Below, piece by piece: positions 10,571 to 18,473 of a DNA stretch of 25,081 nucleotides. Where the stretch lies: contig NC_049986.1 in NCBI RefSeq assembly GCF_000003815.2, forward strand, positions 25,550,902-25,575,982, given 5' to 3'. The notes beneath the pieces were generated by a model, which was not told where the DNA came from, did no database searches, and saw only the letters and a list, made by a program, of their open reading frames with translations. The translations under genes were made by a program, and so were the position numbers. The first letter of the stretch is position 1. Every line of letters starts with the position of its first letter. Source of the stretch: Branchiostoma floridae. Taxonomy: Eukaryota > Chordata > Leptocardii > Amphioxiformes > Branchiostomatidae.

Positions 10571-13042
10571 TCATGCAGTGTAAGATATATTTGTAGCATC
10601 TAAGGAGTTAGTGACGGCCTGGGGCTGGTCCTGCCCTGTCTGACTATGTTTGGGGGCAATGTTTTCGTTCTGTTGATCATGGCGATTGGTTGCTACAATA
10701 ACTGTGGTGTTTGTGCTGGATGCAGTGACGGCCTGAGACTGACCCTGCCCTGTCTGATGTTTGTCATGTTGTTTGTTTATATCTTCATGCTGGTGATCAT
10801 GACCACTGGCCACTACACTAGCTGTGGCGTTTGTGACGGCCTGAGACTGGCCCTGTACTGTCTGATTGTGTTGGGGTTTAATATTTTCGTGCTGTTGATC
10901 ATGGTCACTAATCACAACAGCAGTTGTGGTGTTTGTGTTTAACTCAGTGATGGCCTGACCCTGACCCTGCCCTGTCTGATCATAACCACTGGCCATTACT
11001 GTAGGTGTCTGATCATTTGGTGGTTTTTCCACACCTGCGTACATAGCATTTGGCTTTAAGGCAGCTAGCACTTCGTTATGCAACAGGTTTCCAACCTTAA
11101 GAGATGGGATGTTAGCCTGAGACTGGCCCTGCCCTGCCTTATGATCGTTGTAATCATCTTCATTCTGGTCACTTGTCATTACAGAAACCGCTGTCTTTGT
11201 GTTGGTACTAACAACATCGGGATTTAGTCCCAGAGGAGGATGGCTGGTCCTCCTCTTGCACCAGATAGTGAGAATGATGCTGCCAATCAGGACAATGCCA
11301 GCTATTGAACCACAGATAGAGGCAATAGTGACAGTAAGGGGAGATAAGTCGCGGGAACTACTGATTTCTGGTTTTTCTGAGGTAATTGCAAGGAGGGAAG
11401 GTGGTGTTGCTTTAGCTTGGCTTGTGTTGCCTGCAGATCCCGCAGTTGAACCAAAATCGCGCTTGAAGTACCAGCGATAGTGAGAGGTGCCGGTGCCATT
11501 GTAACTGTTGTTATCACTGTGCATTAGGCCAAAAGGGGGCTGTGTGGCAGATGTGGAGTCTTCAGGGCGTGCTGTTAGGCCAGTATTGATTTCTGTGTTG
11601 CCGAACGGCGAAGTTGTTGACACTGGAGATGACTGGGAGGAGGTTTGGATATCAAAAGACAGTGTTGGTATAGTTTGTTCTTCTAATGGTGTGGTGTCTA
11701 TGGCAAGTGTTTGGGGGGTAGTTTTGACTTTTGCGTTGCCAAACGGAGAAAATGTTGACACTGAAGATGATTGGAAGGAGGTTTGGATACCAACGGACAG
11801 TGTTGATATGGTTGGTTCTGTACAGACCAAGTCTGCCAGTTTATGTTTGTAGTTCATTATCACCTGACGTAACCGGGGAAGATCTTTAAATGCACAGGGC
11901 CGAATTTCTGTTATCTTATTGTACTCCAGATGCACACATTCGAGGCTGGGTAGGTCTGCAAATGTGCCAGTTTGAATCCTTGTTATCGGATTGGAGGTCA
12001 GATGGATCTCCCTGAGCTGCGGTAACTCTACAAATGCACCAGGCTCAATCTGTGTTATCTTGTTATAAGCCATGTTTAACTTTTCTAGTTTGGGTAGATT
12101 TGTAAATGCGCCTGCCTGAATGATTGTTATTTTGTTATTGAACATGATTAACCCACTTAGCAGGGGCAGATTTTCAAATGCACAGGGCTCTATCTCTGTT
12201 ATCCTATTATTCTCCAGACACAACCATTGGAGGCTGGGTAGGTCTGTAAATGTGCCTGTTTGAATCATTCTTATCTGATTGTTGGTCAGGGCCAACGACG
12301 AGAGCTTGGGTAGAACTGCGAATGCACCAGGCCCAATCTTTGTTATCAGGTTGCTGCGTAAGCTAATATTATGGAGCCTGGGTATGTCTGCAAATGTACC
12401 TGCCTGGATCATTGTTATCTTGTTGAAGAGCAGATCGATCTCAGTGAGCTGGGGCAGATTTGCAAAAGAACCATGCTCAATTTTTGTTATCTTGTTGCCA
12501 TACATGCACAACATTCGTAGCTGGGGTAGATTTGCAAATGTACCAGCCTGAATCATTGTTATCTGATTAGAGGGCAGGTCCAACCTTTGTAGCTGGGGTA
12601 ACTCTACAAATGCACCAGGCTCAATCTTTGTTATCCCGTTAGAGGAGATGCTCAACCTTTCTAGTTTGGGTAGATTTGCAAATGCACCTGCCTGAATCAT
12701 TATTATCTGGTTGCGGGACAAGCACAGCTTTTCGAGATAGCGTAGCCCTGCAAATGAACCTGCCGGGATATTTGTAATATGGTTGGAGAACAGGTCCAAC
12801 GTTTTTAGTTCACATAGCTTAACAAATGTATCAGGCTCAATCTTTGTTACGTTGTTACATTTCAAAGATAAGTGGTCGCCGGGTGAAATATCCTGAGGGA
12901 TGCTGGTGAAACCCCGACTGTTCCAGCATACCTTATTACTGCCTTGGCAGGCAGAGCAGCATGTACAGAAATCGTCTGACATGTTGGACTCATTCAGGAG
13001 GAAGAGAAGAAAGATCAGCACTTGCCGCAGCTTTTTCCCCAT
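10571..13042 (-). CDS. leucine-rich-repeat single-pass membrane receptor-like protein (823 aa)
   Basis: An uninterrupted frame. Residues 1-18 form a signal peptide (basic MGKKLRQ, then a leucine/phenylalanine core), which is why I chose this start over Met21. A cysteine cluster (26-39) is a likely N-terminal LRR cap. Fourteen 24-residue LRRs (about 57-392) follow the pattern LxxLxLxxNxITxIxxGAFxxLPxL. The C-terminal cap is reduced: only DLVCTEP remains of a normal LRRCT. A Ser/Thr-rich stalk (410-567) contains a tandem duplication of about 47 residues and several N-glycosylation sites. The membrane segment is about 569-595, ending before KRR. The cytoplasmic tail has repeated T(G/V)QGQSQAVT units of about 36 residues and a tyrosine in NAMYAG (Tyr668). 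The role is probably cell-surface recognition; the ligand is unknown. Minus-strand sequence just upstream of the ATG ends in CTTTTAG, so a 5' UTR exon probably lies further upstream. It resembles lancelet LRR receptors and, in the ectodomain, lamprey VLRs, but orthology is not established. Confidence 0.93.
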   Translation of the reverse strand: MGKKLRQVLIFLLFLLNESNMSDDFCTCCSACQGSNKVCWNSRGFTSIPQDISPGDHLSLKCNNVTKIEPDTFVKLCELKTLDLFSNHITNIPAGSFAGLRYLEKLCLSRNQIIMIQAGAFANLPKLERLSISSNGITKIEPGAFVELPQLQRLDLPSNQITMIQAGTFANLPQLRMLCMYGNKITKIEHGSFANLPQLTEIDLLFNKITMIQAGTFADIPRLHNISLRSNLITKIGPGAFAVLPKLSSLALTNNQIRMIQTGTFTDLPSLQWLCLENNRITEIEPCAFENLPLLSGLIMFNNKITIIQAGAFTNLPKLEKLNMAYNKITQIEPGAFVELPQLREIHLTSNPITRIQTGTFADLPSLECVHLEYNKITEIRPCAFKDLPRLRQVIMNYKHKLADLVCTEPTISTLSVGIQTSFQSSSVSTFSPFGNAKVKTTPQTLAIDTTPLEEQTIPTLSFDIQTSSQSSPVSTTSPFGNTEINTGLTARPEDSTSATQPPFGLMHSDNNSYNGTGTSHYRWYFKRDFGSTAGSAGNTSQAKATPPSLLAITSEKPEISSSRDLSPLTVTIASICGSIAGIVLIGSIILTIWCKRRTSHPPLGLNPDVVSTNTKTAVSVMTSDQNEDDYNDHKAGQGQSQANIPSLKVGNLLHNEVLAALKPNAMYAGVEKPPNDQTPTVMASGYDQTGQGQGQAITELNTNTTTAVVISDHDQQHENIKPQHNQTVQGQSQAVTNATASVVASGHDHQHEDINKQHDKHQTGQGQSQAVTASSTNTTVIVATNRHDQQNENIAPKHSQTGQDQPQAVTNSLDATNISYTA

Positions 13043-13055
13043 GCTGTTTTGTCAC

Positions 13056-13072
13056 CTAAAAGGAACAAGAAG
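13056..13072 (-). promoter_or_regulatory. probable 3' splice site of a 5' UTR intron for the LRR gene
   Basis: Read on the minus strand, TTGTTCCTTTTAG precedes 13 bases and then the start codon. The pyrimidine tract and AG suggest the coding exon begins at 13055 and the promoter lies beyond an intron. Confidence 0.45.
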
Positions 13073-13139
13073 GTCGTCTGTAAAACCTCACCTAGTCAAT
13101 ACTTTGCAATTTGATGTCAACTTCAAGCCTGTCTGCGCC

Positions 13140-13158
13140 GGGGGGGGGGGGGGGGGGG
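13140..13158 (+). repeat. poly-G run (19 bases)
   Basis: Nineteen consecutive G. Length is likely uncertain in the assembly. It lies about 100 bp upstream of the LRR gene's coding exon. Confidence 0.95.
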
Positions 13159-13276
13159 TAAAAATGCCAGCGCCAACTTTGAAGTCAAATAACTGCCGAA
13201 ATACGTGTGCAAGGACTGCGAAACTTGGTGACTTCTCCTCAAATATTGTTGGAAATAATTGAGTTTGTGATTTTTC

Positions 13277-13290
13277 GTTGCCATGGCAAC
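13277..13290. promoter_or_regulatory. perfect palindromic RFX X-box
   Basis: GTTGCCATGGCAAC is an exact 14-bp palindrome matching the RFX-family X-box (GTNRCC/RGYAAC half-sites with two bases between). It is 235 bp upstream of the LRR receptor ATG and about 190 bp before the possible plus-strand first exon, so it could serve either. Binding is inferred. Confidence 0.6.
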
Positions 13291-13451
13291 AGGTTTCTAA
13301 CAGGCATTTTTCACCAAATTTACTAAGTTCAATTTAAATTGAGATTTAATGGTTTTATTGCTAGACCACACTTGTTTACCTATATAATTAACATCCTGAA
13401 TAATTTTAAGTTAACATTATAATTAAACATTCATAATTCATGATAATTTGA

Positions 13452-13500
13452 TGACGTCATTGGTCTTAATACAAGATGGCGGACAATGTCATTAGCACCG
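13452..13500 (+). promoter_or_regulatory. CRE + inverted CCAAT + possible minimal first exon
   Basis: TGACGTCA (13452-13459) overlaps ATTGG (13459-13463). AAGATGGCGGAC (13474-13485), the YY1-type start motif, follows about ten bases later. From the ATG at 13476 a frame MADNVIST runs to GTAAATAC, a possible splice donor after 13500. I found no convincing next exon on the plus strand, so this may be a promoter with a very short coding exon or part of an interspersed repeat. Confidence 0.3.
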
Positions 13501-13689
13501 GTAAATACATGTTTTATTTACTCAAATTCCGTCAAAATCCTTTTCTGTTACAAAACACAGTCACTTGAACCTTTTTAGTCCACTTCTATTGGGTTTGGGG
13601 GTTATATGTAGAAAAATAGTATTTTGGAAAAGTCAAGTTAATCCTTCATAGTCAACGTTTTGTTTAATACCTTTAAGTATAGCGGAAAT

Positions 13690-13925
13690 TCCATATTTAA
13701 TCGGTTTAAGCCCAACGTATGTCATTATGACGTCATAATCATGTCATATTACATCATAACGTCACCAAAATTACAGAAAATATAAAACTACCAGTGCAGC
13801 ATCCCATATAAATTTTGTGATCGTAACCCAAGCCGTTTTGAAATTAGGAAGGGTGGGGGGAGAGCCCCCACCCCACCGGCCCCAGGAATCCCCAAAAAAT
13901 CGGTCTAGATAGGGTTAAAATAAAT
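13690..13925. repeat. probable interspersed repeat with CRE-like cluster and G/C hairpin
   Basis: TGACGTCA at 13728-13735 is followed by the TGACGTCA-like words atgtcat, acatcat and aacgtca up to about 13760. A hairpin GGGTGGGGG / CCCCCACCC (13851-13873, five-base loop) follows, then a C-rich tail. No coding frame. I judge it an interspersed element from texture, not from a match. Confidence 0.35.
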
Positions 13926-14555
13926 CTCAACTAGAAAATCCATATGAAAAATTTTCGTTTATACAGGAGACTAAATGTTGCCATGCTAAAGAATTGTTCT
14001 CCTGGCAATTTGCTTCTTATTTACCTGTCATTTGTCACTTTACAACGTCAGTGACAAAGCATTTGAATGTGTGTGGCCTAGAAATAAGAGATTTCGAGAA
14101 GACTCCAAACATTCTGGTTTACGATTTTCCGGAGGCAGAAATGGTTTGCTGCTGTACTTGTACGTGCTTCAGTAGCAGTTTCCTTATAGTGTGTAACAAG
14201 CAGTTAACTTACTGTGGTCTTCGTGAAATGGTTGTGTTGATTGTCTGAAGCTGGCTGAATGAATATTAATATCAAAGTTGTTTACTCTTTTTGCTGGCGT
14301 GTTTCTGACTTTGTTTGCACCTTCTGCATGATGCAATCAGCAGATGGATGGACGTTGCAAAACTTCTTCCAGAAACGTTAATCTCATCTGCCTATTTCTG
14401 GACTGACGGTTCTTCTATACTCTATAGTCACTCCCGTCGAAATATTTTCATGGTCTTTCTTTGCATTGCTCTATATTCAGTCGTTCTACTACAACATCAA
14501 TGACTTAAGGCAAACTCTGAATACCTATAGTGTTGGTATGAAACAGGGGAAGATA
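13926..14555. other. no recognisable gene
   Basis: Open frames at 13994-14248 and 14315-14503 (plus) lack domains, codon-bias signs or splice support that I can see. The first is cysteine-rich near its end (CCCTCTCF), but this is not enough to call a peptide gene. Confidence 0.45.
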
Positions 14556-14715
14556 AAGCAGTTAAGTATAAAATTCTCTGCTATCACTAAATATATCGTA
14601 TACATGTTACCATTAAACATATCGTTTATGAAGCAGTTAAACATATAGGGATATGTCGCCACTAACTCTATCTTATACATGATATCTTATATAATGCAGT
14701 TATACAAAAATATAG
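14556..14715 (+). repeat. degenerate AT-rich tandem repeat (about 75 bp)
   Basis: AAGCAGTTAA at 14556 recurs at 14631 and as TGCAGTTATA at about 14694. Each is followed by related words (cactaa...tatcttatacatg). Two to three decayed units. Confidence 0.55.
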
Positions 14716-14869
14716 ATGCAGTGAGTTGATATTGCCTGAAGCCTAGAGGGACAGACCTTTCTGATCACAAAACTGTCAAAAGGCCTGAAAACATTTGAAC
14801 CGGACTGCGAGGTGGCACGGTCAATCTGGACTTTGTCCTAAGACTTTAAAATCACAACTACCAAAAAAA

Positions 14870-15012
14870 TCAGGACGCAGCACCCATTCCCCTCTGCAAA
14901 TGTAACATAATCTCCGAGCAGATGTTGGGATAAAAGACTGTTAAGTGTTTTCTGACGGCCGGGTCTCCATGGCAGCCAAAGGTCGGAGGGCGTCTATCTT
15001 CAGGTACAACAT
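14870..15012 (-). CDS. possible terminal exon of the 17-residue-repeat gene (alternative: repeat)
   Basis: With a CAG acceptor at 15013-15015, the upstream exon's split glycine/aspartate codon (G|AT) continues into 46 open codons (containing VVPEDRRPPTFGCHGD and HLTVFYPNIC) before TGA at 14870-14872. The phase fits the upstream exon at 15106-15480. Against it, most of this sequence lies between two 16-bp inverted repeats, the pyrimidine tract is poor, and a better acceptor a few bases upstream (TTTTAATTTAG) would give only ten residues before a stop. Low confidence. Confidence 0.25.
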
Positions 15013-15023
15013 CTGCTTGGAGA
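14910..15023. mobile_element. small foldback (MITE-like) element, about 114 bp
   Basis: CTCCGAGCAGATGTTG (14910-14925) and CAACATCTGCTTGGAG (15008-15023) are inverted repeats with one mismatch. The flanks ATC/ATT outside the arms also correspond. The roughly 82-bp interior has no transposase. It overlaps and competes with the possible terminal exon here. Confidence 0.45.
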
Positions 15024-15105
15024 ATTCAACCCTAAATTAAAACACATAACCAGTTGTCTACACAACAGAATCACCTCAAATGTTTTTCCACTAACCGAAA
15101 CATAC

Positions 15106-15480
15106 CTTTGAAGCCGCTGAGAACAGCTTCAGCTGGCACCTTATGGGCAGGAGCTCGTGTAGAATCCCCCAGGCTGTTGTTGTGTAGGGTGTGTCCTTCG
15201 GTAGCTGGTCCGTAATGCCCCAGGCTGTTGTTGTGTAGGGTGCGGCCGTCGGTAGCTGGTCCGTAATGCCCCAGGCTGTTGTTGTGTAGGGTGCGGCCGT
15301 CGGTAGCTGGTCCGTAATGCCCCAGGCTGTTGTTGTGTAGGGTGCGGCCGTCGGTAGCTGGTCCGTAATGCCCCAGGCTGTTGTTGTGTAGGGTGCGGCC
15401 GTCGGTAGCTGGTCCGTAATGGCGTGTGGTAAACAACTCGTGATTAGTCTGACGTACAGGCAGGAGATGATTGTCTGAGG
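15106..15480 (-). CDS. internal coding exon with five 17-residue repeats (gene unknown)
   Basis: On the minus strand an AG (15482-15481) is followed by 375 open bases and a strong donor, AAAG|GTATGT, at 15105. Both ends are phase 1 and the length is a multiple of three, as expected of a real internal exon. The translation begins about SDNHLLPVRQTNHELFTTR. It then has five tandem copies of HYGPATDGRTLHNNSLG, the last degenerate (EGH), and ends KVPAEAVLSGFK. There is no ATG start, so upstream exons must exist beyond 15482; I could not place them securely. The acceptor's pyrimidine tract is weak. The repeats are hydrophilic with no signal or membrane segment. I do not recognise the family. Confidence 0.5.
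15167..15421 (-). repeat. 51-bp in-frame minisatellite (5 units)
   Basis: Exactly 255 bp, five 51-bp units. Three are near identical and the lowest-coordinate one carries several substitutions. The unit is 17 codons, so copy-number change would keep the minus-strand frame. Confidence 0.95.
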
Positions 15481-15482
15481 CT

Positions 15483-16400
15483 GCGTATTTGATTTATATT
15501 AACATTAATGTTCATGATGTAAAATATAATGCAGGTTTTATATGACAAGTCAGGTTGAGGTTATTGCGCAACAGTTGTACAGTAACAGATTCAATGGAAA
15601 AGTGGTTTTAAATGACTACTGGCTTGTAGGATTAATTTAATACAATATGTACGGAAATTTGAAGCTATATTATACTATATTAATAGTAGAAACACAGAGA
15701 GTTCAACAGTCCCATACCTTCACAAAATGACTATAAGCTTATTTTTCTCATTGTTGATTATGCAAATAAGGCCCTTTTTTTGCATAGATTGTCTTAGTTG
15801 ATCATCTAACACTAATAATGGACGTTGTCTAAAATCTGACATTTTAAGAAATAAGGCTATACTCGCATTTTCTGATCATTTATGCAAATGAGACACGTCT
15901 TCGGCACCTGCATGCTTAAACCATAGTCTTATTATTTGCTCCACTGCCCAAACTTTACCATATAACGTACACGCCTCCCGGACAGACGTTCAAACATTTA
16001 TGTGTTAAATGTAAAACCTTTAATGTTTAAAAAAACAAAAGACAATTATTAAAGATAGTATTTGCACAGTTAAGAATTACATTGCCATGCAATAAAACGT
16101 TCGAACAATTATTAAAAAAACAGATATTACTACCGGTTACTGCAATCAACTACGACAGTAAGTGGCCATTACAGGTAGCATTTACAGTCTGTCTATGACT
16201 ATGGTGTTTTTTTTTTTGTTAAATAGTTTTGCAACATACGGAATACTGCTGTTTGTCTTTAAAGCCTAAGTTGTAGTCAGGATGACAGCGAAATTAAAAT
16301 AGTGGCATCATTCAGTCTATTTCTAACACACTGGAAACACTACACCCAAATGCACAACCTGATTGCCTTCCCAGGCAGCATTGTCAAACAACCTTTCCCG
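15483..16400. other. no recognisable gene; octamer-like motifs
   Basis: AT-rich. Contains ATGCAAAT-type words near 15760 and 15883, which recur near 17018 and 17168 (inverted). Nothing else supportable. Upstream exons of the minus-strand repeat gene could be hidden here or beyond. Confidence 0.4.
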
Positions 16401-16407
16401 CCCCTAC

Positions 16408-16447
16408 AGGGTGCCAGGTAACGTCTCACCTGGCCAGGTGGCACCCT
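16408..16447. repeat. double inverted repeat
   Basis: Outer arms AGGGTGCC (16408-16415) and GGCACCCT (16440-16447) enclose inner arms CCAGGT (16414-16419) and ACCTGG (16428-16433), so two alternative hairpins are possible. No function can be assigned. Confidence 0.6.
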
Positions 16448-16603
16448 AGGTATGTTTTCACACTAGGTGGGGAGGGGTCTATTATCGAAAAATGGGGACA
16501 TCTGGGGACTTCTAGCTTGGGGTCAAAGGTGGCTGCTTTGTGTTGCTAGGTGAGCCAACACCCACTTTGCTGGGGGTCTGCAGAGTGACTTAGTGAGTTG
16601 CGC

Positions 16604-16707
16604 GGCTCGCTCAGGTGTGCACGTGACCGTACTTGGCGTAGAGTTGCACAGGTGATACAGGTGTGACCTTGCTTGGCTCGCTCAGGTATGCAGGTGACCG
16701 TACCTGG
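16604..16707 (+). repeat. 33-bp direct repeat, two copies 71 bp apart
   Basis: The segments 16604-16636 and 16675-16707 begin GGCTCGCTCAGGT and differ at three positions. Related CACGTGAC/GTACCTGG words recur near 17513-17660, so this is one of several scattered relatives. Confidence 0.75.
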
Positions 16708-16903
16708 ATGGGCGTGGCAGGGACGGGGTTGTCCCGAACACTACGACCAAGCTCGCCCCAGCTGTCGCTGTATGGAACCTAGACTCTCCCACTGCGGTAG
16801 GTAGCTACAGTGTAGGAGCTGTGGGCATTTGGAAGTTCATTGTAGGGCGCTGATGTGTTTACAGAAACAACTGCAAACCATGCACCACCAGGTATAGATA
16901 CAC
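16611..16903 (-). pseudogene. coding-like stretch with in-frame TAG
   Basis: After an acceptor-like TGTGTGTTGTAG (minus strand, ending at 16904), a frame reads VSIPGGAWFAVVSVNTS and SYTVATYRSGRV, then TAG (16781-16779). It continues for 55 more residues (VPYSDSWGELGRSVRDNP and so on) to TGA at 16611. Composition looks coding on both sides of the stop. It could be a decayed exon, two exons with an unrecognised boundary, or chance. Phases do not join it simply to the exon at 15106-15480. Family not recognised. Confidence 0.25.
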
Positions 16904-17228
16904 CTACAACACACATGGAAAGGGGCCATGGTAGAACGGATGTAACTTAAAGCCATCTTGTTTTTATAGAAATGTGGGCTAGAAAATTAATTTTGGATAA
17001 AAAACGGATACCGAATATGCAAATGAGGAACTGAATGGCATAATATATGCAACTATTGCAAAACAACTTAATGATTAATGAAGGGAATTTTATACTTTTA
17101 TACGTGTGTACGTTAGTCAATGATGAACATCACCATGCATACATCATGTCGATTTGTCCTTTGTCATTTGCATAAAATTTACAAAAGCTCTAAATATTTC
17201 ATGGAAGCATGAGGTCGCCGAACTCTAC

Positions 17229-17395
17229 TTCATTAATTCATTAATTCATTCATTCATTCATCCATTATTCATTCATACATTCATTCATTCATTCATTCAT
17301 TCATTCATTCATTCATTCATTCATTCATTCATTCATTCATTCATTCATTCATTCATTCATTCATTCATTCATTCATTCATTCATTCATTCATTCA
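17229..17395 (+). repeat. (ATTC)n microsatellite
   Basis: Nearly pure ATTC repeats from about 17275, with an imperfect leader. The IHSFIHSF-type open frames across it are artefacts. Confidence 0.98.
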
Positions 17396-17519
17396 AAGCC
17401 TGTAAGAATGTCTATGATAGAGAAGTCCTTCGCACCTTTCACACACCGCGCGGTCGCAGGTGTTTATATTATCCAAAGCATGTTTCTAACTCCAAGGTGT
17501 TGTGATAAGCGTACCTGGT

Positions 17520-17735
17520 ACAGGTGATACACAAAGTCACGTGTCAGGGGGTGGGGGGTGGTGTGCGGGGACCGTACCCGGCGCGGCCATGTACAGTACG
17601 TACTGACATGACGTCATGAGTGCAAGGTCCACGGTCACGTGACTGTACCTGGTACGGCCTGTGTGTGCCTGTCCACGTGACTACAGATGTGGACAAGTGT
17701 ATATATATACCTGGGGCACGGCGGAACAGCCAAAG
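17520..17735 (+). promoter_or_regulatory. inferred promoter of the YHYH-type gene
   Basis: Three CACGTG E-boxes lie here: GTCACGTG (17536-17543), the full palindrome GTCACGTGAC (17634-17643, the CLEAR-type element bound by MiT/TFE factors) and CACGTGAC (17674-17681). A palindromic CRE, ATGACGTCAT, is at 17608-17617, and a TATA-like TATATATATA at 17700-17709. Transcription would start about 17730-17740. Motifs are seen; activity and target gene are inferred. Confidence 0.45.
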
Positions 17736-18110
17736 GTTCGGGGGAAAGTGACAGGTGTGTTGCGGACAGGTGTGTTGCGGACAGGTGTGTTGCGGACAGG
17801 TGTGTTGCGGACAGGTGTGTTGCGGACAGGTGTGTTGCGGACAGGTGTGTTGCGGACAGGTGTGTTGCGGACAGGTGTGTTGCGGACAGGTGTGTTGTGG
17901 ACAGGTGTGTTGCGGACAGGTGTGTTGCGGACAGGTGTGTTGCGGACAGGTGTGTTGCGGACAGGTGTGTTGCGGACAGGTGTGTTGCGGACAGGTGTGT
18001 TGCGGACAGGTGTGTTGCGGACAGGTGTGCTGTCATTTTTCACTTTCACTGCTAAAATCGGTCACCTTTTGTAGCAGGTGAGATTTGACGTCAGCGTTCC
18101 TTCTCGTCAA
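17735..18110 (+). other. inferred 5' UTR exon of the YHYH-type gene
   Basis: Lies downstream of the TATA-like element and ends at a near-consensus donor, CAA|GTAAGT (18111). It includes the 15-bp minisatellite and another TGACGTCA (18086-18093). The matching acceptor is the long pyrimidine tract ending GTCTGCAG at 18473. No conserved reading frame is expected in it. Confidence 0.4.
17750..18030 (+). repeat. 15-bp minisatellite, 18 units plus a partial
   Basis: Units of GACAGGTGTGTTGCG, one base changed near 17897. Each unit carries CAGGTG (E-box) overlapping AGGTGTG (T-box half-site-like). Because 15 is a multiple of three, several frames stay open on both strands; these are not genes. Confidence 0.97.
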
Positions 18111-18473
18111 GTAAGTTTGAATATTTTTGCTACTTTTATCCGGTCAATTTCGAACTGCGTTTTGTTCCTCACCGTCGGAAACTTGTTTGTCCTTATTCGA
18201 TATTTTTTAATTCATGAGTTTCAAAAGCAGCAAAAATATTGGGAGCAGGAATACAATTTTTTACCAGATTTTCGACTTATTTAATGCAAAAAAGACAGCG
18301 TACGTGAAGCTGTGTGAAATGAACAGTCTTAAGACGTGTTTTACCTAGCGTCTTAGAATTCTCCCATCTTTTCTGACGATCTCGTGATTTTACGGACGGA
18401 CCAATCAGATGAAGGAAAAATCTCCCCCTCCAACCATATTTGGGGATAGGCTCTCTGTTCCGTTTGTCTGCAG

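Noticed and set aside
10646-12551. Plus-strand frames antisense to the LRR receptor
   Set aside because: Shadows of the repetitive LRR and tail coding sequence; the sense frame is far longer and has full domain structure.
17154-17405. Frame ending in IHSFIHSF repeats
   Set aside because: Translation of an ATTC microsatellite.
17635-18081. Five overlapping frames with THLSA, RNTPV, GVLRT, DRCVA and CGQVC repeats
   Set aside because: All come from a 15-bp repeat read in different frames and strands. No start context or domain distinguishes one.
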